This document shows positions 9,134 to 15,581 of a stretch of 15,614 nt of DNA, piece by piece; positions within the stretch are counted from its first letter, which is position 1, and every line of letters begins with the position of its first letter. The notes below the pieces were generated by a model. The model was given only the letters and a program-made list of their open reading frames with translations, was not told the DNA's origin and ran no database searches. The stretch is from an uncultured Oribacterium sp. Its GTDB lineage: Bacteria; Bacillota; Clostridia; Lachnospirales; Lachnospiraceae. The stretch is from the NCBI GenBank assembly GCA_938030845.1, contig CALHIC010000465.1:1-15614 (forward strand), in the 5' to 3' direction. Position numbers and translations under genes: made by a program.

Positions 9134-9406
9134 TTAATCTACCTGGTATGGTAACAGAGCAATGTGTCTTGCACGCTTGATAGCGGTTGTGATTGCTCTC
9201 TGATGTAATGCACAAGAACCTGTAATTCTTCTGGGAAGGATCTTTCCTCTCTCAGAGATATACTTTCTTAATGTTCCTACATCCTTATAATCTACCGGCT
9301 TTACCTTATCTCCGCAGAATCCACAAACTTTCTTTCTGCTGCGGAAGCCTGCGCCGGCTCTTCTTGGTCTTGCTGAACCACTCTTATCTGACTTCTGAAA
9401 TGCCAT
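9134..9406 (-). CDS. rpsR: 30S ribosomal protein S18
   Basis: S18 binds the 30S platform as a heterodimer with S6, which is encoded two genes upstream. The 90-residue protein has a basic N-terminus ([14 protein letters not shown]). Its core includes [20 protein letters not shown] and [10 protein letters not shown], both strongly conserved in S18. Cys28, Cys31, Cys65 and His68 could form a zinc site, as in the cysteine-containing (C+) form of S18. GGAGG lies six bases before the start. It is the last gene of the rpsF-ssb-rpsR operon. Confidence 0.98.
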   Translation of the reverse strand: MAFQKSDKSGSARPRRAGAGFRSRKKVCGFCGDKVKPVDYKDVGTLRKYISERGKILPRRITGSCALHQRAITTAIKRARHIALLPYQVD

Positions 9407-9426
9407 GGCTTTCCTCCTTCTATATT

Positions 9427-9439
9427 GCAGCTTAGCTGC
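9427..9439 (-). other. Small perfect palindrome between ssb and rpsR
   Basis: GCAGCTAAGCTGC can form a 5-bp stem with a 3-base loop in the mRNA, just upstream of the rpsR ribosome binding site. There is no U-tract, so it is not a terminator. It might tune rpsR translation or protect the mRNA; this is inference. Confidence 0.4.
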
Positions 9440-9466
9440 TCTTCATCCTGAGGAAACCTTCCCTAC

Positions 9467-9922
9467 CTAAGTGAAGGGGAGTCCCTCGTCCTCTACCCCA
9501 TCAGGTATATTCATAAATCCTTCTCCAAGATCCTCTTCTCCACCGCCTACATAGGGGCCGGAAGAACGGGAATAGGAAGTATTACCTCCCTGTCCTTTGC
9601 TGTCTGCAAACTCCTGGTCATCCACAATAATATCTGTGGTATATACGGTTTGTCCGTCTTTGTTCTGATAACTGCCTGTCTGAATACTGCCGGATACCAA
9701 CATACGCATCCCTTGATGCATATACTTCTCTGCAAATTCTGCTCTCTGTCCGAAGGACACACAACGGATAAAATCTGCTGTAGGCTGTCCATCGTTTTGG
9801 TTTCTGCGGCCTCTTCTGTCCACGGCAAGAGTATATCTTGCAATGGCCATGCTGTTCTCACCCTGGGAATACCGAATTTCCGGATCTCTTACCAATCTAC
9901 CCATCAGGATAACTCTGTTCAT
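9467..9922 (-). CDS. ssb: Single-stranded DNA-binding protein SSB
   Basis: SSB coats single-stranded DNA in replication and repair and recruits partner proteins through its C-terminal tip. The 151 residues comprise an OB-fold domain (about 1-106: NRVILMGRLVRDPEIRYSQG, then IRCVSFGQRAEFAEKYMHQG and RMLVSGSIQTGSYQNKDGQT) and a glycine/serine-rich linker. The acidic tip is EDEGLPFT. Most SSBs end exactly at Pro-Phe, whereas here a Thr codon (ACT) follows the Phe before the TAG stop. The gene sits between rpsF and rpsR, the standard arrangement in Firmicutes, with 22 bp to rpsF and 60 bp to rpsR. Confidence 0.97.
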   Translation of the reverse strand: MNRVILMGRLVRDPEIRYSQGENSMAIARYTLAVDRRGRRNQNDGQPTADFIRCVSFGQRAEFAEKYMHQGMRMLVSGSIQTGSYQNKDGQTVYTTDIIVDDQEFADSKGQGGNTSYSRSSGPYVGGGEEDLGEGFMNIPDGVEDEGLPFT

Positions 9923-9944
9923 GTTTTACTCGCTTTCCGCTTGC

Positions 9945-10286
9945 TTATTCAGCTACTGCTTCTGCTGCAGGCTCATGCTTCTTTGTCTTAGCTGTTTCTT
10001 CTTCTGGCTTAACCACAAGATAGCGGATTACCGGTTCCATAATACGAACCTGGTCCTCGAGCTCGTTAGGAGTGTTTGCATCTCCTGTGAACGGGATGAA
10101 ATAGTAGTAGGCTTCTTTCATGTGCTGAATTTCATAAGCCAGTCTCTTCTTACCCCACTCTTCGATAGGCTCTACAACAGTACCATTGTAACGGGTGATA
10201 AATCCCTTAATCTTTTCAATGGCTGCTGCTCTCTCCTCATCATCGAGCTTCGCACTGAGAACAACGCATAACTCATACTTGTTCAT
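9945..10286 (-). CDS. rpsF: 30S ribosomal protein S6
   Basis: S6 forms the S6-S18 heterodimer of the 30S platform. The 113-residue protein begins MNKYELCVVLSAKLDDEER and contains EEWGKKRLAYEIQHMKEAYY (62-81) and the IRYLVVK strand, all typical of S6. A low-complexity acidic/alanine tail (KHEPAAEAVAE) extends the usual core. It is the first gene of the rpsF-ssb-rpsR operon. AGGAGG lies eight bases upstream of the start, and a leader hairpin and a promoter precede it. Confidence 0.98.
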   Translation of the reverse strand: MNKYELCVVLSAKLDDEERAAAIEKIKGFITRYNGTVVEPIEEWGKKRLAYEIQHMKEAYYYFIPFTGDANTPNELEDQVRIMEPVIRYLVVKPEEETAKTKKHEPAAEAVAE

Positions 10287-10312
10287 TCGCTTTTACCTCC
10301 TTTTGGTCTCTG

Positions 10313-10332
10313 GCCTTTCCTTTTGGAAAAGC
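10313..10332 (-). promoter_or_regulatory. Leader hairpin of the rpsF operon
   Basis: GCUUUUCC and GGAAAGGC pair (8 bp, one G-U) around an AAAA loop in the roughly 60-base leader, ending 26 bases before the rpsF start. Leaders of this operon in many bacteria bind the S6-S18 dimer through a hairpin with a CCG bulge. I do not see that bulge here, so autoregulation is only possible, not shown. Confidence 0.45.
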
Positions 10333-10355
10333 AAGGAATAGTGATACAGCTAACA

Positions 10356-10384
10356 ATAATAGCAAAGTTCTCTACTGTTTGCAA
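10356..10384 (-). promoter_or_regulatory. Promoter of rpsF-ssb-rpsR
   Basis: The minus strand reads TTGCAA (10379-10384), exactly 17 bases, then TATTAT (10356-10361): four and five of six consensus positions at ideal spacing. It starts nine bases after the stop codon of the GNAT gene. No terminator separates the two, so some readthrough from upstream is likely. Confidence 0.7.
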
Positions 10385-10393
10385 GCATTAAAA

Positions 10394-11044
10394 TTAGTCC
10401 ACGTCAATAATATAAATCCTCTCCTTTGCCAGTCTCTGCAAAAGAGCATCTTCCGTATCGTCTGTATAGCCGCTGAGCTTTCGAAAGGCCTCCGGGTTCA
10501 ATATTTTCAGCATCACCACCGGATCCTCCGGCAGTTCATCCTCCTCATCGGAAAGGGTCGCTTCCTCCGCCCGTCTATCTAAAAGTTCCTTGGTGGGAAG
10601 GGCATAAAGTACTGACTTTTCGATTTCTTCCAAAGGCTTTTCTTCCAGGCTAAGCTTTCCTATAGTCCGAAAGCCGTAGGGGCTGTAAATGCTTTCCGAA
10701 ACGGGAATCAGGAAGCAAAAGGACTCTCCCTCCTCCTCTAAAAGCGAAAAGGCACGTCGAAGCAATTCTCCCATAATGCCCTGCTTTCTCTTTTCTTTCT
10801 TGGTACCGATGGCATAGAAGTAACTTGCCGTAAGCTCCTTTTTAAAGAAGGACATACTGAAAGGGTTGATATGGAGCATGCCCACAATCTCTCCCTCTTC
10901 CTCCATGGCAAGGATTCTCTTCGGTCTTTTACGATAATAGTAGTCCACAAAGGCATCCGAATCCTCCGGGAAGATCTCCCGATACAAGGCCTTGGTTCTT
11001 TCCTGTTCCGCCTCCGTTCGGAGAAGAAGAATTCTTCTACTCAT
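10394..11044 (-). CDS. GNAT-family N-acetyltransferase
   Basis: A 216-residue cytosolic acetyltransferase of unknown substrate. The GNAT core shows the beta-4 strand ASYFYAIGT (73-81) leading into motif A, KKEKRKQGIMGELLRRAF (82-99), where KRKQGI is the acetyl-CoA pyrophosphate loop. IYSPYGFRTIG (119-129) follows. The FYAIGT and Y-x-x-YGF features resemble the Eis/GNAT-2 group. The C-terminal 70 residues are acidic (SDEEDELPED) and not recognisable. The start overlaps the end of the DUF2156 gene by 8 bp, so the two are translationally coupled and probably act on related substrates. No resistance role should be inferred from the Eis likeness alone. Confidence 0.85.
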   Translation of the reverse strand: MSRRILLLRTEAEQERTKALYREIFPEDSDAFVDYYYRKRPKRILAMEEEGEIVGMLHINPFSMSFFKKELTASYFYAIGTKKEKRKQGIMGELLRRAFSLLEEEGESFCFLIPVSESIYSPYGFRTIGKLSLEEKPLEEIEKSVLYALPTKELLDRRAEEATLSDEEDELPEDPVVMLKILNPEAFRKLSGYTDDTEDALLQRLAKERIYIIDVD

Positions 11045-12032
11045 AGTCTTCTACTTCTTCCTCATACTTATCCGTAAGATACTTCTCATAGCCCTGGAAA
11101 TCCTTCTGCAATACCATATATTTTCTGGCAAAGCCGATGGGATTATAGCTTTCCTTTGCCTTTCGAAGACCTTGCAGACCCATATCATCCTCTCGGTTTA
11201 CCAGCTTCGCCTGGGGGAATTCATGAAGCAGAAATTCCTGGTTAATCACCTGATAAATTCCGGGGACATTGGGATTACCCTTTTCAATGGAAATGCTGGC
11301 CATTTCCTCACGGGGATTGTAAGCGCCGATGGAGAAGGCCTCCAGCTTTCCGTCTATGAAAATACCTCCGATGTAATGGTCTATAGCAAAGCAATTCTGT
11401 AAAACCTCGTGAATTCCCTTGATTTCGTATTCCAGGGTTTCCTCTCCGTTTCCCTCTTCCTTGACCCGATGGGTGTACCAACGATCTAAGAAATCCCAAA
11501 CTGCCTGCTTTTCCAGACAACGAATACTTCTATATTCGCAGCGACCCTCATATTCTCTCTTGAACTTGTTGACCAGATTCTTCTTCTTATGAAAACGCTT
11601 TCCCGGCAGGGTCCGAAGCTCCTCCGCATCATAGAGGTAGTCCTTGTAGTCCTCCTCTTCCCGTACGATAAAGCGGGGATCCTCCTCCAAATGCAGGTAC
11701 TTTACCGCCTCTTCGTCCGCCAGATAGATTTTTAAAGGCTTCTTCAAAACCTGATTAAAGTAATCCTTAATCAAATCAAAATACTGAGGCAAATCCTCTT
11801 CGTCACAGTAGGGCGTGGCGGTATACTGCTCTCCGTCCTTCTCCATCAGAATAAAAAGAGCCTTGTCCTCCCACTCTGCTATGCGGGTGTCACAATATTC
11901 CGCCCAGAGGTAGCTGTCCAAAGCGCAACTATCACAGGTTTTGTTCGGTCTTCGATAAAAATAAGGAGCAATACGGACGGAGTCCTCCACCCGTATTGGC
12001 TCAAATACCAATTTTTTCGCATCCAATGCCAT
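11037..12032 (-). CDS. DUF2156 protein, cytosolic MprF C-terminal-like acyltransferase fold
   Basis: A 331-residue protein resembling the DUF2156 (LPG_synthase_C) family, whose best-known member is the catalytic domain of MprF, the aminoacyl-phosphatidylglycerol synthase. Features seen: an N-terminal stretch CDSCALDSYLWAEYCDTRI (33-51), the family-typical LPGKRFHKKKNLVNKF (142-157), and a C-terminal GNAT-like half with the FSIGAYN strand and a late VNREDDMGLQGLRKAKESYN stretch. There are no membrane helices, so it lacks the flippase part of MprF. The substrate is unknown; lipid aminoacylation is possible but a soluble acceptor is equally so. GGAAGG lies before the start. It heads a two-gene unit with the overlapping GNAT gene. 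Confidence 0.8.
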   Translation of the reverse strand: MALDAKKLVFEPIRVEDSVRIAPYFYRRPNKTCDSCALDSYLWAEYCDTRIAEWEDKALFILMEKDGEQYTATPYCDEEDLPQYFDLIKDYFNQVLKKPLKIYLADEEAVKYLHLEEDPRFIVREEEDYKDYLYDAEELRTLPGKRFHKKKNLVNKFKREYEGRCEYRSIRCLEKQAVWDFLDRWYTHRVKEEGNGEETLEYEIKGIHEVLQNCFAIDHYIGGIFIDGKLEAFSIGAYNPREEMASISIEKGNPNVPGIYQVINQEFLLHEFPQAKLVNREDDMGLQGLRKAKESYNPIGFARKYMVLQKDFQGYEKYLTDKYEEEVEDYE

Positions 12033-12071
12033 ATTTGTCCTTCCTTTCAGGAACTGCTTACTACTTGGGAC

Positions 12072-12080
12072 ATTTTACCA
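12072..12080 (-). promoter_or_regulatory. Candidate extended -10 promoter of the DUF2156-GNAT unit
   Basis: The minus strand reads TGGTAAAAT, an extended -10 element (TGn plus a five-of-six -10 hexamer) with no good -35. It would give a leader of about 30 bases ending at the GGAAGG site before 12032. Confidence 0.35.
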
Positions 12081-12215
12081 CAGAATGCAAAAAAGCTTGT
12101 GAAAAAACGATAAAATTCCTCCTTTCTTTTGAAATTTTTCATTCTTGAGAAAGACTTCTCTGTAGACTCTCTCCAAAGCAACAACGTTGACCGGTCTTAG
12201 CCTTACCATAACAAA

Positions 12216-12284
12216 AGAAAGGGCCTCTGCCTAGACTCCATATTCGGATAATATCCGTATACGGATAAGGTTTTAGCCCTTTCT
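12216..12284 (-). terminator. Probable terminator with a structured 51-base loop
   Basis: In the minus-strand RNA, AGAAAGGGC pairs with GCCCUUUCU (9 bp) and is followed by the U-rich UUUGUU. The loop holds three alternating copies of a short element: CGGAT (12245-12249), ATCCG (12253-12257) and CGGAT (12262-12266). The last two lie in the 16-base perfect palindrome 12252-12267. It lies about 95 bases after the methyltransferase stop and is the best candidate for ending the holB-ricT transcript, though its large loop is unusual. Confidence 0.5.
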
Positions 12285-12287
12285 CTA

Positions 12288-12344
12288 CGTATTTCTCTAT
12301 GGATTTTTCTCCTACTTCCCTGATTAATTAATGGGAGAAATACG
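12288..12344. repeat. Nested inverted repeats with two alternative pairings
   Basis: cgtatttctc (12288-12297) and gagaaatacg (12335-12344) are perfect 10-base inverted repeats. tttctcc (12306-12312) can instead pair with ggagaaa (12334-12340), which overlaps the second arm, so only one hairpin can form at a time. The inner loop contains the palindrome attaattaat. No U-tract follows. With the terminator at 12216-12284 this fills most of the 346-base gap, which holds no gene. Confidence 0.6.
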
Positions 12345-12378
12345 ACGGAAAGATGGCGCTTTCTGAGCCGGCTTTTTC

Positions 12379-13137
12379 CTAAGCATTCACTCCATTATCC
12401 TCCGATGCATCCATTCCGTAAATCTCCAGCAGCTCCTTGCTGTAGACGCCCTTTTCCCGATACAGAATCAGGGGCGGTAAAATCCGAAGCTCCACAGCAG
12501 CTCCCCGCACCGCTTCCAAAAGGAAAAGCTTTGCCTCTCCCTCCACAAAGGAATGCACCATCTGCAATCTTTTCGGCTCCAGTCCCTTTTCCCGTAAAAT
12601 GCTGATGATCTCCGCCATTCGTTTCGGCCGATGCACCAGATAAAACTTCCCCTTAGGGGCCAGTAAATATCTTGCCGCCTCCGCAACATCAGAAAAACTG
12701 CAGCTCACCTCATGTCTTGCAATATTTTTCTTTTCCAGCGGATTTTGCAGATCTCCCTGCATATAGGGAGGATTTGCGGTCACCACCGTAAAGGAAGAGG
12801 CCAGGCTTTTTCCCTCCACCGTCCTTTGCTCTTGGATTTTGCAAAGGTCTCCCTCCAGGATATGGATGCGCTCCTCTTCATTTAAGTCTACGGATCTTCT
12901 GGCAAGCTCCACCGCCTCTCTTTGAATTTCGATTCCGTAAATGCTTTCCGCCTCTGTTTTTGCCGCCAAAAGCAAAGGCACAATTCCGTTTCCGGTACAG
13001 AGATCGAAGACTCTTCCTCTCTTTACCCCCTGCTTTGCGAAATTCGCCAAAAGCACCGCATCCGTTCCATAACAAAAGGCTTCCGAATCCTGAATAATCC
13101 GGTAGCCCTTGCATTGTAAATCATCTATTCTTTCCAT
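12379..13137 (-). CDS. TrmN6/YabB-like SAM-dependent methyltransferase
   Basis: A class I SAM-dependent methyltransferase of 252 residues, of the family that includes E. coli TrmN6 (YfiC), which methylates N6 of A37 in tRNA1(Val), and B. subtilis YabB. Motif I is FDLCTGNGIVPLLL (44-57), an acidic SAM-ribose position follows in YGIEIQ, and motif IV is NPPY (122-125), the signature of N6-adenine methyltransferases. The N-terminal QDSEAFCYGTDAVLLANF is typical of this family. I place the start at the ATG at 13137; a TTG two codons upstream is possible but the ribosome binding site is weak for either. It follows ricT, as yabB follows the ricT-yabA pair in B. subtilis. The tRNA target is inferred from family, not seen. 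Confidence 0.88.
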   Translation of the reverse strand: MERIDDLQCKGYRIIQDSEAFCYGTDAVLLANFAKQGVKRGRVFDLCTGNGIVPLLLAAKTEAESIYGIEIQREAVELARRSVDLNEEERIHILEGDLCKIQEQRTVEGKSLASSFTVVTANPPYMQGDLQNPLEKKNIARHEVSCSFSDVAEAARYLLAPKGKFYLVHRPKRMAEIISILREKGLEPKRLQMVHSFVEGEAKLFLLEAVRGAAVELRILPPLILYREKGVYSKELLEIYGMDASEDNGVNA

Positions 13138-13231
13138 GAACAAATCTCTGCTCTTTTCCTTATAAGTCCTGTATCTGTTTCCAAACCGGGCTTTCTATCC
13201 TCTTTATCCTATTTTCCCTTTGAAACCATGC

Positions 13232-14071
13232 TTAGGCTTCGTCTTTTCTCCGTCTTGGCTTAAACTTCAGCTCCGAAACCTCATACTCCCGAAGCTCCTT
13301 CTCATCTTCCTTTTCCAAGTTTACAATCAGCTTTACCTTCTGGTTTAAGACGGAAACGGAAACCACCTCTCCCTTTAAGCCCTCCTTGGTGGTGGCATAG
13401 TCTCCCACCGCCGGCAGCTTGGAGTTTAAGAACTCATAAACCTCTTCTTCATTTTTCAAACAGCACATCAAACGGCCGCAGACCCCGGAGATGCTGCTGG
13501 GGTTTAAGGATAAGCCCTGCTCCTTTGCCATCTTAATGGACACCGGAACGAACTCCGGAAGATAGCTGTGGCAGCACAAAGGCCGACCGCAGGAGCCGTA
13601 GCCTCCCAGAAGCTTGGTCTCGTCTCTTACCCCCACCTGTCGAAGTTCGATTCTGGTACGGAAAATCGCCGCCAAATCCTTTACCAATGCACGGAAATCC
13701 ACCCTGCCGTCCGCGGTAAAATAAAACAGTGCCTTTCCCCGGTCAAAGGTATATTCCACATCAATCAGCTTCATTTCCAGCCCATGCTCTTGAATCTTCT
13801 TCCGGCAAATCTGAAAAGCTTCTCTTTCCTTCTCATGATTAACTTCGTACTGCTTCCGGTCCTCCTCTGTGGCCTTTCTGAGAATCTCCTTAAGAGGCAT
13901 CACAATCTTTTCCTCCGGAAGCTCCTTATTGGCCATCAAAACTTCCCCGTATTCCACGCCTCTGGAGGTTTCCACCACGGCAAACTCTCCCCTTGTAAAG
14001 CTTATGCCCTTGGGGGCGAAATAATACACCTTTCCCGCGGTGCGAAACTTTATTCCAATTACCTCTGTCAT
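13232..14071 (-). CDS. ricT: RicT/YaaT, PSP1-domain iron-sulfur regulator subunit
   Basis: A 279-residue PSP1-domain protein. In B. subtilis, RicT (YaaT) works with RicA and RicF in a complex that binds [4Fe-4S] clusters and promotes RNase Y-dependent mRNA maturation; it also affects sporulation and competence phosphorelays. The PSP1 core is visible, with GGYGSCGRPLCCHSYLPEF (156-174) and SGVCGRLMCCLKNEEE (195-210). Cysteines 161, 166, 167, 198, 203 and 204 are the conserved cluster. The C-terminus is charged (RRRKDEA). AAAGGG lies seven bases upstream of the start and is formed partly by the last copy of a 12-bp tandem repeat. It sits between holB and the methyltransferase; yabA, which separates the equivalent genes in B. 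subtilis, is missing. ricA and ricF are not in the window. Confidence 0.95.
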   Translation of the reverse strand: MTEVIGIKFRTAGKVYYFAPKGISFTRGEFAVVETSRGVEYGEVLMANKELPEEKIVMPLKEILRKATEEDRKQYEVNHEKEREAFQICRKKIQEHGLEMKLIDVEYTFDRGKALFYFTADGRVDFRALVKDLAAIFRTRIELRQVGVRDETKLLGGYGSCGRPLCCHSYLPEFVPVSIKMAKEQGLSLNPSSISGVCGRLMCCLKNEEEVYEFLNSKLPAVGDYATTKEGLKGEVVSVSVLNQKVKLIVNLEKEDEKELREYEVSELKFKPRRRKDEA

Positions 14072-14080
14072 CTATAACCC

Positions 14081-14116
14081 TTTCTTTATGGCTTTCTTTA
14101 TGGCTTTCTTTATGGC
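14081..14116 (-). repeat. Three perfect 12-bp tandem repeats before ricT
   Basis: The plus-strand unit tttctttatggc occurs three times without mismatch (14081-14092, 14093-14104, 14105-14116), between the holB stop and the ricT start. On the transcribed strand the last copy runs straight into the GGG of the ricT ribosome binding site. Confidence 0.95.
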
Positions 14117-14126
14117 TTTTCTATAA

Positions 14127-15059
14127 TTATGTATTGGATAAAAACAAAAAGAAATCTAAAATCTGATAGTTTTGGGCAACATTTACCGCCCGTCCTTCTT
14201 TATAGCGTTCTATATATTCTCCCCACTGTCCCAGTGTCCAATAAGAATACTTTTCCGCCATGGCCGTAATGCTCTCTCTGGCACTCTGCCCATAGAGCAA
14301 ATGATGGTCTTTCGTGCTTTTATAGCATAACACATCCCGCAAAATAATATCAAGAAAACAGTAGAGCTCTTGCCCGTCCAGCTGTCCCAGCTCCTCCGCG
14401 TATTTCTGCATTTCCTCCTGCTTCTTATGGGCTATCTCCTTTAAGAAGGCGGGTAAGGCACGAAGCGCCGGAATCTCCTGCAACAATTTCCACTGCTTTT
14501 CTATGGGCATATCCCCCACATAGACTCGAACCACACGGCTCAAAACGGTGTCTAAAAGCTTGTTTTCATTTTCGCAAAGGAGAATCATGATCACATGCTC
14601 CGGGGCTTCCTCCAGGGTTTTTAAAAGGGCGTTTTGTGCCTCCACCGTCATCTTATCGCTGTGGCAAAGCACGTAGACCTTGTACTTCCCTTCCTTCGGA
14701 GAAATGTCCACCGTCCCCTTTACTTCCTGACGAATCTGATCAATGGAAATGCTGGATTTCTTCTCTCCGTTTTCCTTCTCCTGATAATCCACAAAAATCA
14801 GATCCGGATGCTCTTCCTTTTCAATGCGAAGGCTCAGGCTGTCCTCCGGTTCTTCCTTATCGCTATAAGAATCCGGCCGGGCCTCTGCACTTTCTACTTC
14901 GAGGGCAAGACTGAACTGCTTTTCCGGTTCTTCCTTTTTACTTTTATGAAAAAGCCGTACCACAAAGTCCTTCGCCATCTGACGAAGCAAGTCCTCTTCC
15001 TGCCCAATCACTAGATAAGCATGATGGATTCGATGATCCGGTATGGAAATCCCCTTCAT
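14127..15059 (-). CDS. holB: DNA polymerase III subunit delta' (HolB), divergent
   Basis: Delta' is the stator subunit of the clamp loader. The 310-residue protein keeps the AAA+ core landmarks: HHAYLVIG (12-19), SISIDQIRQEV (103-113), NALLKTLEEAPEHVIMIL (143-160) and LLDTVLSRVVRVYV (168-181). It departs from the usual form in two ways. The P-loop position reads GQEEDLLRQMAKDF with no GKT/GKK. The cysteine-rich zinc module normally following is replaced by an acidic, cysteine-free stretch at about 43-85. Delta' does not hydrolyse ATP, so loss of the P-loop need not inactivate it. An in-frame TAA 36 bases upstream rules out a longer N-terminus. AAGGA abuts the start, and a GAGG lies further up. 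It follows the gmk-like gene by 63 bp and precedes ricT as in other Firmicutes. Confidence 0.88.
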   Translation of the reverse strand: MKGISIPDHRIHHAYLVIGQEEDLLRQMAKDFVVRLFHKSKKEEPEKQFSLALEVESAEARPDSYSDKEEPEDSLSLRIEKEEHPDLIFVDYQEKENGEKKSSISIDQIRQEVKGTVDISPKEGKYKVYVLCHSDKMTVEAQNALLKTLEEAPEHVIMILLCENENKLLDTVLSRVVRVYVGDMPIEKQWKLLQEIPALRALPAFLKEIAHKKQEEMQKYAEELGQLDGQELYCFLDIILRDVLCYKSTKDHHLLYGQSARESITAMAEKYSYWTLGQWGEYIERYKEGRAVNVAQNYQILDFFLFLSNT

Positions 15060-15122
15060 TCCTTGCTTTTTCCTCTTCCTGTTCTTTTCTTTTTACAATC
15101 GTATAACTCGTTACAGCCCTTT

Positions 15123-15581
15123 TCACAGCCCTGATTTTATATCCGCCAGAATCTCTTCCACACATTGGTCAAAATCGAGATTGTGGTAGCGTTTCTTGAT
15201 GCCGGCTTCCCGAAGCTTTTCCTCCGAAAAATCCTTGTTATCCGCCTGAAAACGTCTTTTCAGCTCCTTAAAAGCCTTTGGATCATTTCCCTGCTCCCGG
15301 GCCTTGGCTCGACTTAGACGAAGCTCATCCTCCAGCTCAATATAAACAGGCCGGATAAACTCCTGCCCCAGATAGTCTTTAATACTGTTATAGCTTTCCA
15401 AGGTTCCGATGCAGAGAAAGCCCTTACCTTTCTCCCGAAAGCCTTCCTCATAGGCCGTGCCGTAATACCAAAGTCCAAAGGCGGTATCGTAGCTGCGGCT
15501 TTCCATCATTTTCCCCTCTGAAAGAAGCCGTAAAAACTCTTCCTCCGAAAGAAAATGATACTCTTCTCCTTCCTTTTCCAA
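15123..15581 (-). CDS. gmk: Guanylate kinase family protein, N-terminal part missing
   Basis: This corresponds to the C-terminal two thirds of a guanylate kinase-like protein (GMP + ATP to GDP + ADP). EGEEYHFLSEEEFLRLL is the GMP-binding region, followed by WYYGTAYE and GTLESYNSIKDYL, then the lid/core stretch ending RYHNLDFDQCVEEILADI. It resembles the divergent Gmk variant often found beside holB in Lachnospiraceae. The P-loop and the TTRPxRxGE segment are absent. They are not merely cut off by the window edge: homology stops near 15580, and the same frame meets TGA and TAG at 15609-15614, within 36 bases. No alternative frame there encodes the missing part. The only upstream start is TTG at 15581. 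It is either a 5'-truncated gene or a sequence-end artefact; as it stands it cannot bind ATP normally. Confidence 0.75.
   Translation of the reverse strand: MEKEGEEYHFLSEEEFLRLLSEGKMMESRSYDTAFGLWYYGTAYEEGFREKGKGFLCIGTLESYNSIKDYLGQEFIRPVYIELEDELRLSRAKAREQGNDPKAFKELKRRFQADNKDFSEEKLREAGIKKRYHNLDFDQCVEEILADIKSGL

Noticed and set aside
10394..12032. Antibiotic-resistance or peptide-resistance locus (Eis plus MprF likeness)
   Set aside because: The likeness is at fold level only. The DUF2156 protein has no membrane domain, and no substrate can be deduced.
12118..12125. Strong ribosome binding sequence AAAGGAGG on the minus strand, suggesting a small leader gene
   Set aside because: No ATG, GTG or TTG follows at a usable distance, and the next codons do not form a credible peptide.
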